A DNA stretch of 64,000 nucleotides from G965276765 sp965276765 (GTDB taxonomy: Bacteria; Actinomycetota; Acidimicrobiia; Acidimicrobiales; Palsa-688): assembly GCA_965276765.1 (NCBI GenBank), contig OZ255627.1:1612001-1676000 (forward strand). The letters run 5' to 3'. The first letter of the stretch is position 1. Each line of letters starts with the position of its first letter. The position numbers and the translations under genes are program-made. The notes under the pieces are model-generated. The model saw only the letters and a program-made list of their open reading frames with translations, made no database searches and was not told where the DNA came from. Below, in pieces: positions 10,201-16,415 of this stretch.

Positions 10201-10558
10201 CGAGCAGCTCGAGTTGCGCCGGCGTCGGGCCGACGAACGTCATCCCCGCCGCCGCGACCGCCTCCGCGAGCTCGGCCCGCTCGCTCAGGAAGCCGTAGCC
10301 GGGATGGATGGAGTCGGCCTCGGCATCCCTCGCCGCGGCGAGCAGCTGATCGACCTGAGCGTAGGGAGCAGGACCTCGACCGCGAAGCACCCTGACCTCA
10401 TCGGCGAGGCGCACGTGGAGAGCGTCGACCTCGTCCTCGGATGCGACGGCCGTCGTTTCGAGGCCGAGCTCGTGGGCGGCGCGGATGATTCGCACGGCGA
10501 TCTCGCCCCGGTTGGCGACGAGCAGGCGACGACGGCCCTTCCGATGCTCGGCGGTCAC
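7241..10558 (-). CDS. single-chain biotin-dependent acyl-CoA carboxylase (BC-BCCP-CT)
   Basis: One polypeptide of about 1,105 residues carries all three activities of a biotin carboxylase. The biotin carboxylase/ATP-grasp part spans about residues 10-450 (ARLQVEHTITE), a biotinyl domain has EAMKM with the biotinylated Lys near 531, and a two-lobe carboxyltransferase spans about 600-1,105. Actinobacteria normally split these over separate chains; fused forms such as mycobacterial long-chain acyl-CoA carboxylase are known. I prefer the GTG at 10558 (AGAGGGGG upstream, VTAEHRKGRRRLL); a GTG at 10627 is also in frame. It heads the operon and makes a malonyl-CoA homologue from an acyl-CoA. Confidence 0.9.
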   Translation of the reverse strand: MTAEHRKGRRRLLVANRGEIAVRIIRAAHELGLETTAVASEDEVDALHVRLADEVRVLRGRGPAPYAQVDQLLAAARDAEADSIHPGYGFLSERAELAEAVAAAGMTFVGPTPAQLELLGDKAAARGLAIKCDVPVLAGTPGPVSLVEATAFLARLDRPVMLKALAGGGGRGIRLVAQIDDLATAYARCSSEAERSFGDPRLFVEAALPRAKHVEVQVVGDGSGAVIDLGERDCTLQRRSQKLIEIAPSPCLSDTTRQALIAAAVRMASLIELRNLATFEFLVDLDEELDPPFVFLEANARLQVEHTITEELWGVDLVRTQLVLADGAPLHALHLEGPPAGGYAIQARVNLETLREDGTPTPTSGPLTAFDVPTGPGVRVDTFGYTGYLTTTAFDSLLAKVIVHTRSGSLAEATAKAARALAEFSVGGPQTNISFLRALLEHPSLGSPAVSTRFVDEHLAELLAMAAERDNASDTAPATPPPERPVPALDALADGALAVEAPVSGVVVAVAVAVGDTVAAGQELVVIEAMKMEQPITAPSGGIVHLVSTEPGQSVEAGQLVVAIVPGTAGGNVVATHVPLDLDHVRPDLAEVIERRQLTEDAARPEAVARRRERGARTARENVATLCDPGTFREYGRLAVAAQRRRRPMADLMARTPADGVIVGFGQVNGSTYGARRSHTCVIAFDETVLAGTMGEAGRDKLKHALDVAYKAGAPLVLFAEGGGGRAGDTDGKVGPTGWTMDVSAYYQFGRLSGLVPLVGITTGRCFAANAGVLATCDVIIATRHANIGVGGPTMVEGGRLGSFTPEEIGPMSVQVPNGVVDLLVDDETAAAEVAKRYLGYFQGDLPEWRSEDQGTLRSIVPENRLRSYDVRQVVGRLADTDTVLELRPMFGVGIITALARVEGRPIGIIANNPLHLGGAIDSAGADKASRFMQLCEAFDLPVLFLCDTPGVMVGPEAEREATVRKMGRMFVTGANLTVPFFTIILRKAYGIGAELMAGGWFKATRFTVSWPTGELGGMNIEGNVRLGHAAELASIDDPAARRARFEQLVAELYAVGRALEVATHYEIDDVIDPAESRSWIVGAIATHEPDRQRTRKRVPFVDPW

Positions 10559-10641
10559 CTGGCCCCACCCCCTCTCTGGCGAGCTCTTTCGACGCAAGTA
10601 CGAAGAATAGTCACTGTGTCGGCCCACTGCCGAGCACTACC

Positions 10642-10725
10642 GGCCATAAATGTACGCGACTAGTCCTTGATCGCTCAATAACCAACAGCTTGCGTAGCCG
10701 ACTCGAACGCTGATATCTTGGATGA
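10642..10725. promoter_or_regulatory. divergent promoter region between carboxylase and DUF35 operons
   Basis: Candidate promoters face both ways. On the minus strand TTGAGC (complement of 10673-10678) is separated by 18 bp from TACATT (complement of 10649-10654). On the plus strand TTGCGT (10690-10695) lies 17 bp from ATATCT (10713-10718). These are visual matches to sigma-A-like boxes only. Confidence 0.4.
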
Positions 10726-10748
10726 GCTGCCGACAAAGAGGATTCTGG

Positions 10749-11153
10749 ATGGTCGAACGGATACCGCTGGTGGACTATCTAGTGCTCGATGGGGATCCGC
10801 ACCTGGTCGCGAACCAGTGTCGTCACTGTAAGGCCCAGTTCTTCGACCGCCGCAATGCATGTGCGGCGTGTGGTGGTCGCGACTTCGAGCGGGTGGATGT
10901 GGCAACCGAGGGTACGGTCCGAACGTTTACGATCGTTGCCCACGCCGCGCCAGGCATAGATGTGCCGTTCGTGGCGGCCGTCATCGATTGTGCCGGCACG
11001 GCCGTCAGGGGGAACATCGTGGGTACCGAACCGGACCCGGAGCACATACGAGTCGGGATGCGAGTACGACTCTCGACCGTCCCGATCGGTCTGGACGCTG
11101 CCGGCACCGAAGCAGTGGGATTTGCCTTTCGACCCTTGGAGAGCACGGCATGA
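10749..11153 (+). CDS. DUF35 OB-fold / zinc-ribbon acyl-CoA-associated protein
   Basis: This 134-residue protein has a zinc ribbon (CRHC and CAACGG, about residues 24-43) followed by an OB-fold, the DUF35 arrangement. Such proteins pair with thiolase-superfamily enzymes, including the steroid side-chain aldolases, where they help bind the CoA substrate. The ATG at 10749 has AGAGGA seven bases upstream; an upstream in-frame ATG at 10722 lacks a clear site. Its stop overlaps the thiolase ATG, so the two are expected to be made in equal amounts and to form a complex. Confidence 0.85.
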   Translation: MVERIPLVDYLVLDGDPHLVANQCRHCKAQFFDRRNACAACGGRDFERVDVATEGTVRTFTIVAHAAPGIDVPFVAAVIDCAGTAVRGNIVGTEPDPEHIRVGMRVRLSTVPIGLDAAGTEAVGFAFRPLESTA

Positions 11154-12352
11154 CTGACACGGTATGGATCCTCGGGATTCACATGACGAGGTTCGGCAAG
11201 CATCCAGACGAGGACACCCTTGATCTGGCCGCGGAAGCGGCGATGGGGGCCATCTCGGATGCCGACGTCTCGATCCGCGACGTCGGTGTGCTGGCGGCAG
11301 GAAATGTCATGGGCCGGGGCGGCATCGGTCAGCAACTCCAAAAGCAGATCGGTCAGACGGGGATACCCGTCTACAACGTCGAGAATGCGTGCGCTACCGG
11401 GGCGACCGCCCTGCGGACCGCCGTCATGGCGATCAAGGCGGGTGAGTGCGATGCCGGCCTCGCCGTCGGAGTCGAGAAGCTTGCGGGGGCCGGACTCCTT
11501 GGCGCCGGTGGCAGGTCCAAGCCCGACAAGTCCGATGTCTGGGCCAAGCAGGGGAGGGTCGGTGCCGTCGCTTCGGTCGACGGACGGGTCGGGACGACAA
11601 CGATGCCCGGAATCTTCGCCCAGGTCGGCATGGAATACGAGCACAAATACGGCGGCACCAGCTTCGAGCTCTTCGCTCGCATCAGTGAGAAGAATCATGC
11701 CCACTCGACCCTCAATCCACTGGCGGCCTACACCAAACGGATGACGCTCGAGCAAATCATGGATGACGTGATGATCGCCTATCCCAACACCCGTCCGATG
11801 TGCTCCGCCAACTGCGATGGTGCCGCCGCGGCCGTGGTCGTCTCGGGCGAGAAGCTGAGGACGCTCGATCCGACCCAGCGCCGCCGGGCCGTGAAGATCT
11901 CGGCGTCGGTTCTCACCTCGGACCCGTGGCAGGCGGGATGTCAGATCCTGCCCGACGTCAACACCCTGACCCGGCTGGCCGCCTCGCAGGCTTACGAGCA
12001 GGCCGGGGTGGCGCCGGCGGATCTCGATCTCGTGGAGTTGCACGACTGCTTCGCCACCGCCGAGTTGGTGCACTACGACAACCTGATGCTTTGCGCCGAG
12101 GGGGAGGCGGTGCCGTTCTTCGAGTCGGGCGCCACGTGGCGCGACGGCAGCACGCCGGTCAATGTGTCGGGAGGGCTTGAGTCCAAAGGCCACCCGATTG
12201 CCGCCACCGGGATCGCCAACGTCTGGGAGCTTTGCCAGCACCTCAGGGACGAGGCCGGTGATCGCCAGGTCCAAGGGGCGCGCGTCGGGCTGGCCCACGT
12301 CATCGGCCTCGGGTCCGCCTGTGGCGTCCACATCCTGGAGCGAGCCGCATAG
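11150..12352 (+). CDS. SCP2-type thiolase / aldolase-like acyltransferase
   Basis: This 400-residue thiolase-superfamily protein has a nucleophile Cys at residue 81 (NACATGATAL), the HDCF block at 299-302 typical of the SCP2/SCPx branch, and GHP with His348. Cys391 in GSACG is near the position of the second thiolase cysteine. It probably carries out thiolytic cleavage of a 3-oxoacyl-CoA. However, pairing with DUF35 also occurs in retro-aldolases of steroid side chains, and the retained Cys81 argues for thiolase. ATGA overlap with the DUF35 gene. Confidence 0.87.
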   Translation: MTDTVWILGIHMTRFGKHPDEDTLDLAAEAAMGAISDADVSIRDVGVLAAGNVMGRGGIGQQLQKQIGQTGIPVYNVENACATGATALRTAVMAIKAGECDAGLAVGVEKLAGAGLLGAGGRSKPDKSDVWAKQGRVGAVASVDGRVGTTTMPGIFAQVGMEYEHKYGGTSFELFARISEKNHAHSTLNPLAAYTKRMTLEQIMDDVMIAYPNTRPMCSANCDGAAAAVVVSGEKLRTLDPTQRRRAVKISASVLTSDPWQAGCQILPDVNTLTRLAASQAYEQAGVAPADLDLVELHDCFATAELVHYDNLMLCAEGEAVPFFESGATWRDGSTPVNVSGGLESKGHPIAATGIANVWELCQHLRDEAGDRQVQGARVGLAHVIGLGSACGVHILERAA

Positions 12353-12396
12353 CGAGTGGCATCCCGAAGGGCATTCCCCGCAAAGGAGAAGATCGA

Positions 12397-13305
12397 GTGA
12401 CGGACGCACTTTCGGGCCGGGTCATCATCGTGACGGGCGCCGGGCGGGGGATCGGCCGGGAGCACGCCCTGTTGTTGGCGTCCGAAGGGGCCCACGTCGT
12501 CGTCAATGACCTGGGTGGGTCGGCCAGTGGTACGGGTCAGGATGCCTCGCCGGCGTCGGAGGTCGCCGACACGATCGTTGCGGCCGGCGGTAAGGCGATC
12601 GCATCGCACGACGACGTGGCCGACCCCGAGGAAGCAGACCACCTGGTTCAGCTGGCGTTGGAGACGTTCGGGGCCCTCCACGGACTCGTCAACAATGCGG
12701 GGGTGCTGCGCGACCGGACCCTCGTGAACATGAGCGACGAGGAGTGGGACGGGTCGCTCAGAGTCAACCTTCGTGGGACATTCCTCCCCACCCGTGCGGC
12801 CGCCAGGTACTGGCGGACCGAGAGCAAGGCCGGCAAGGACCTGCGCGCCCCGGCGGTCGTCAACACGTCGAGCGAGTCTGGAGTGTTCGGCAACGCCGGG
12901 CAGAGCAACTACGCGGCAGCCAAGGCCGGCGTGGCCTCCTTGACCGAGGTGTGGCACAAGGAGTTCGGGCGCTTCGGTGTCCGCGTCAACGCCATTCTTC
13001 CTCGGGCCAGGACTCGCCTGACCGAGAGCATGACCGGCGGACCGCCCGAGGGCAGGTTCGACAAATGGGACCCGGGCAATGTCGCACCGTTCGTGGGGTA
13101 TCTCCTGGCGGAGAAGACGGATATCTCCGGTCAGGTGTTTCTCGTTGGGGGTGGGCTGGTCCAGCGAGCGACGCCCTGGAGCCTCGATCCCCAATGGAAG
13201 TTGGAGCGCGCGGCACGCTGGAGCGTCGATGACCTGGCCAAGGCGGTCGCAGAGACGGGCCCGCCGAAGAACGCCGATCGCGACACGGGCATCATCCCGC
13301 AGTAG
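12397..13305 (+). CDS. SDR-family oxidoreductase
   Basis: This 302-residue short-chain dehydrogenase starts at GTG with AAAGGAG nine bases upstream. It has TGAGRGIG (13-20), NNAG (99-102), serines 158-161 and Y172xxxK176. Like the SDR at 2761 it belongs to the MFE-2/3-hydroxyacyl-CoA dehydrogenase-like group with a long C-terminal tail (about 70 residues after the usual end). It lies 44 bp after the thiolase, consistent with consecutive dehydrogenation and cleavage of a 3-hydroxyacyl-CoA. It converges on the HTH-citrate synthase. Confidence 0.9.
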   Translation: MTDALSGRVIIVTGAGRGIGREHALLLASEGAHVVVNDLGGSASGTGQDASPASEVADTIVAAGGKAIASHDDVADPEEADHLVQLALETFGALHGLVNNAGVLRDRTLVNMSDEEWDGSLRVNLRGTFLPTRAAARYWRTESKAGKDLRAPAVVNTSSESGVFGNAGQSNYAAAKAGVASLTEVWHKEFGRFGVRVNAILPRARTRLTESMTGGPPEGRFDKWDPGNVAPFVGYLLAEKTDISGQVFLVGGGLVQRATPWSLDPQWKLERAARWSVDDLAKAVAETGPPKNADRDTGIIPQ

Positions 13306-13318
13306 CGGGTATCCGCGC

Positions 13319-14770
13319 TCATCGGGGCCCGACGTAGGTCGCCCGCACCCGAAACGATGACCGCTCGGCGTATTCCTCGAGGGCGTGGGCGATCCAGCCA
13401 GCGGCGCGGGCGAGCACGAAGATGGCCTCGCTCGCTCCTGGCACCATGACGGCCACCTCGGCCAGAGCGGCGAGGGCGAAGTCGCAGTTGGGCGGAGCCA
13501 TGCCCCGGGCGGCGGCCAGCTCGACCACCCCGTCCACGGCGGCCATCGAGGAGGGCAGGGCGTCGAGACGGCCAAGGAGCTCCCTGGCCCGAGGGTCGCC
13601 TTCGGGGTAGAGGGCCTGACCGAAGCCGTGCACCCTGCCGCCCCGACCGAGTACCTCGCCAAGCGCAACGGCAGGACCGTGGATCCTGGCCCTGGCGAGC
13701 ACCGGCCGCACTTCGAGGGAGCTGGCGGCGTGGAGCGGTCCGCTCGCCGACGCCATACCGGTGAGGACCACGGCGTAGGGGTCGGCGCCGAAGGCAGCGG
13801 CTGTCCTAGCCGCCAGCGTGGACGCCGCCACCTCGTGGTCGGCCATGAGCACGAGGGCTGCGTCGAGCGTGGCGAGCTGGTCCGTCGTGGCCGGGAGCGG
13901 GCTCAGCCGGGGCCACAGGCGGGCCGCCAGCGACGGCAGCGCCGAGCCCGCCGACCCGGCCGAGCCCGCCGACCCGGCTGACGCAGCCGACCCGGCCGAG
14001 CCTGCCGACCCGGCCGAACCCGCCGACCCGGCCGAACCCGCCGACCCGGCTGAGCCCGCCGGCCCGGGCCTCCCACCCGACCCGGCCGAGCCCCCTGCAC
14101 CTGGCCTCGCACCCGCTCTCTCCGCCGTGCCTCGCTCCGCCGCCTCCGCCCCGGCGCTCCCCGCCGCCTCCGCCCTGGCGCTCCCCGCCGGCCCGGCTCG
14201 GCCGGTTGAGCTACCAGTACTCGCCGGTCGACCGACCACGGGCAGCACATCGACCAGGGTGGCGAGCAGGCCCCGGCCTGCAGCAGCCACCGCAGCGGGG
14301 GCATGGTCGTGGCGCAGCGGATCGGCGGATGCCGCCGCCGCTACGGCAACCCGCCACCGATCGGCGGGAGAACATCGAGGGTCGAGGGCGGCACAGGCGG
14401 CCGATGCCACCTCGAGGGGCCAGGGCGCGGCGACCCAGGGATCCGGGACGGGCGGCCACTCCCCGAGCCACAGCCAGGTGGCAACCTCCTCGAAGGACCG
14501 TGACCGGCTCAGCTCGAGCGCGTCGAGGCCTCGGTAGCGCAGGGTGCCGTCCTCGATGAGGGTGAGTTCGGTCACGAAGCTCAGGGGTGCGTCCGCCCTG
14601 CTCCGCCGTGACCCCTGGGCCAGACGCTCAATGGCGGTGGCATCGAAGGTGCTGCCCGCCGCAGTCCTCGTTCGCTGGAGCAGGCCCCGGCTCACATAGG
14701 CATAGAGGGTCGCCGGCTTGACCCCGAGACGGGCCGCCGCCTCGGCCGTCGTCAGTCGCCGGGTGCTCAC
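13319..14770 (-). CDS. citrate synthase-like protein with N-terminal MerR-type HTH and (GSA)n insert
   Basis: From the GTG at 14770 the product is 483 residues; a TTG at 14824 would add 18. Residues about 5-33 are a MerR/excisionase-like HTH (TTAEAAARLGVKPATLYAYV). The citrate-synthase fold follows, interrupted from about residue 185 to 276 by a Gly-Ser-Ala-rich insert ending in some 13 GSA triplets. The GPLH catalytic His is kept. The second catalytic His, normally in GFGH, is Gln here (GFGQALY), and the Asp position survives in NCDF. HTH-citrate synthases are a known actinobacterial family, but this substitution suggests reduced or altered catalysis and possibly a regulatory role. Confidence 0.85.
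   Translation of the reverse strand: MSTRRLTTAEAAARLGVKPATLYAYVSRGLLQRTRTAAGSTFDATAIERLAQGSRRSRADAPLSFVTELTLIEDGTLRYRGLDALELSRSRSFEEVATWLWLGEWPPVPDPWVAAPWPLEVASAACAALDPRCSPADRWRVAVAAAASADPLRHDHAPAAVAAAGRGLLATLVDVLPVVGRPASTGSSTGRAGPAGSARAEAAGSAGAEAAERGTAERAGARPGAGGSAGSGGRPGPAGSAGSAGSAGSAGSAGSAGSAGSAASAGSAGSAGSAGSALPSLAARLWPRLSPLPATTDQLATLDAALVLMADHEVAASTLAARTAAAFGADPYAVVLTGMASASGPLHAASSLEVRPVLARARIHGPAVALGEVLGRGGRVHGFGQALYPEGDPRARELLGRLDALPSSMAAVDGVVELAAARGMAPPNCDFALAALAEVAVMVPGASEAIFVLARAAGWIAHALEEYAERSSFRVRATYVGPR
13941..14065. repeat. 9/18-bp tandem repeat encoding (GSA)n inside citrate synthase
   Basis: About 14 nine-base units of the form GCCGACCCG alternating with GCCGAGCCC (an 18-bp period with a few substitutions) lie in frame in the citrate synthase gene. 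They encode Gly-Ser-Ala on the minus strand and Pro/Ala/Asp/Glu strings on the plus strand. The repeat can change length without shifting frame. Confidence 0.92.
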
Positions 14771-14914
14771 CGGCGCGCCGCCATCGGACGTGAAGGGCAG
14801 GCGCGCGACGCGTCGTCGAACCAAGGGCGGTGCCGACGGCGCGACAGGCGGACGTCGTCGACCGCCCGGTGCCGCAGGGATGGGCCGGCCAGGTCCCAGA
14901 CGTCGCTCGAGGCG

Positions 14915-14995
14915 AACCTGTCGCGATTCATGTACACCTCGGCCCGAACCTGTCGCGATTCGTGTACGGCGTCCGGTGCAATATCGCGACAGGTT
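14915..14995. promoter_or_regulatory. three-copy operator cluster AACCTGTCGCGAT
   Basis: The 13-mer AACCTGTCGCGAT occurs at 14915-14927 and again 32 bp later at 14947-14959. Its exact reverse complement ATCGCGACAGGTT is at 14983-14995. The two direct copies extend to 24 bp with two mismatches (through TTCATGTACA / TTCGTGTACG). They lie between the divergent citrate synthases, in a 370-base gap that has no gene. A repeated, oriented element of this kind is best explained as binding sites for a regulator. Confidence 0.7.
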
Positions 14996-15086
14996 GCGCT
15001 CGGACGGCCACGAGCAAGCGGCCGGCGGGGTCGGCGGTCGGTGGTGGCGATCCCGATGCGCCCGACCGGCGCCCGACCCGGAGGAT

Positions 15087-15131
15087 ATTGATCACGCATC
15101 AATCTTGATCCATATCGAGGCGAGGATCAAG
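15087..15131. promoter_or_regulatory. two nested palindromes before the citrate synthase start
   Basis: ATTGAT-N5-ATCAAT spans 15087-15103, immediately followed by CTTGATCC (15104-15111), whose inverted partner GGATCAAG is at 15124-15131. The last arm abuts the start region (ATG at 15140). All four arms share TTGAT/ATCAA, so they may be a regulator site or form a hairpin that masks the GAGG at 15122-15125. An in-frame micro-ORF (ATG AAC CCA TGA, 15132-15143) overlaps the citrate synthase ATG. Confidence 0.6.
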
Positions 15132-15139
15132 ATGAACCC

Positions 15140-16306
15140 ATGACGATGACCGACACCCTGATCGACGTTCCGGCCGGCCTCAAGGGGGTGGCCGTGACCG
15201 ACACCGAGATCGGTGACGTCAGGGGCCGACAGGGCTTCTACCACTATCGCCAGTACTCGGCGACGGACCTGGCGGCCACGCGGAGCCTCGAAGACGTGTG
15301 GCGACTCCTGGCCGACGGCACGCTGCCTTCGAGCCCGGCCGAGCGAGACGCTTTCGACGGCGAGACCCGACCCTTGCGGTCCCTTCCATCCGAGACCGCT
15401 TCGCTTCTGCCCGGGGTGGCCGCCTCCGCCGGGATCGGCCTCGGCGGCTTGCGCAGCGCCGTCTCTCTGCTGGCGGGTGCGGACGGGATGGCCCCGCTGT
15501 GGGGTGGCGAACCGATGACCCGCCGCCGCGACCTGCTGCGCCTGGTCGCCGTCACCCCGACGCTTGTCGCCGCCCTGTGGCGTCTGGCGCAGGGTCAGAC
15601 CCCCATCGAGCCCAACCCGGAGCTCGGACACGCCGCCAACTACCTGTACATGCTCGACGGGGTCACGCCCGACCCTGAGGCGGTCAGGGCGCTGGAGCAG
15701 TACCTGATTCTGACCGTGGATCACGGCTTCAATGCGTCCACGTTCACGGCCAGGGTCATCACGTCCACAGGCGCCGACGCCGGGGCCGCCGTGACCGGAG
15801 CCATCGGCGCCCTTTCTGGTCCCCTGCACGGCGGGGCGCCGAGCCGGGCCCTCGAGACCCTCGAGGCCATCGGGGAGCCGGCCAACGCCGCCGCCTGGGT
15901 CAGGGGGGCGGTCGAGCGCGGCGAGCGGATCATGGGTTTCGGCCACCCCGTCTACCGGACCGACGACCCCCGCTCGTTGATGCTGCGCGACGTCGCCGTC
16001 GGGCTCGGCGGCGAGCTTGTGGATTTCGCCGTGGCCGTCGAACGGACGATCACCGACACCCTGGCCGAACTGCACCCCGACCATCCCCTCTACGCCAACG
16101 TCGAGTACTACGCCGGGGTGGTGATGTCCTTGTGCGGGTTGCCTCGGGAGCTGTTCACCCCGACCTTTACGGTCAGCCGGGTCATCGGCTGGTGCGCCAA
16201 CATCGCCGAACAGGCCGAGAGCCGCCGCATCATCCGCCCTGCGGCCCGATACGTCGGGCCCCCGCCACCCCAACCGGTCCCGGTCGTGTCGACCGAGCCC
16301 ACCTGA
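15140..16306 (+). CDS. citrate synthase family protein
   Basis: This 388-residue citrate (or methylcitrate) synthase condenses acetyl-CoA or propionyl-CoA with oxaloacetate. Catalytic His residues are present in GPLHGGA and GFGHPVYRTDDPRS. The usual catalytic Asp is replaced by Glu in the block ANVEYYAGVVMS. The start is ATG at 15140 or the ATG at 15146; the only purine-rich site (GAGG) is about 15 bases upstream. It is divergent from the HTH-citrate synthase and shares its regulatory gap. The tail after about residue 373 is proline-rich. Confidence 0.88.
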   Translation: MTMTDTLIDVPAGLKGVAVTDTEIGDVRGRQGFYHYRQYSATDLAATRSLEDVWRLLADGTLPSSPAERDAFDGETRPLRSLPSETASLLPGVAASAGIGLGGLRSAVSLLAGADGMAPLWGGEPMTRRRDLLRLVAVTPTLVAALWRLAQGQTPIEPNPELGHAANYLYMLDGVTPDPEAVRALEQYLILTVDHGFNASTFTARVITSTGADAGAAVTGAIGALSGPLHGGAPSRALETLEAIGEPANAAAWVRGAVERGERIMGFGHPVYRTDDPRSLMLRDVAVGLGGELVDFAVAVERTITDTLAELHPDHPLYANVEYYAGVVMSLCGLPRELFTPTFTVSRVIGWCANIAEQAESRRIIRPAARYVGPPPPQPVPVVSTEPT

Positions 16307-16370
16307 GACGCACCGCCCCGCTGAGACGCACCCGCGCCGCTGAGACGCACCCCGCCCCCGCCTGAGACGA
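16303..16370. repeat. four copies of CTGAGACG(CACC)
   Basis: CTGAGACGCACC occurs at 16303, 16321 and 16340, and a variant CTGAGACGAA is at 16362, spaced 18, 19 and 22 bp. The first copy supplies the citrate synthase stop (TGA at 16304-16306). The array fills the gap to the next ligase gene. Confidence 0.85.
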
Positions 16371-16389
16371 ATCGGCCCGGCGTTAGGGT

Positions 16390-16403
16390 TGGTCAAGCGA
16401 CCA
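16390..16403. promoter_or_regulatory. palindrome TGGTC-N4-GACCA before the ligase gene
   Basis: TGGTCAAGCGACCA is a perfect 5-bp inverted repeat with a 4-base centre, ending 12 bases before the preferred GTG start of the ligase. It resembles an operator in position; the cognate regulator is unknown. Confidence 0.45.
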
Positions 16404-16415
16404 TTTGGGGGTGTT

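Noticed and set aside
10823..12409. 528-codon open frame on the minus strand
   Set aside because: Antisense to the DUF35 and thiolase genes, which have clear motifs and coupling.
13818..14537. Plus-strand Pro/Ala/Asp-rich repeat protein
   Set aside because: It is the complement of the (GSA)n repeat in the citrate synthase gene; the minus-strand product has the recognisable domains.
16303..16370. Thiamine riboswitch suggested by CTGAGA strings
   Set aside because: CTGAGA occurs four times at regular spacing, the partner ACC-CUGAUCUGG-type element is missing, and the downstream gene is an acyl-CoA ligase.
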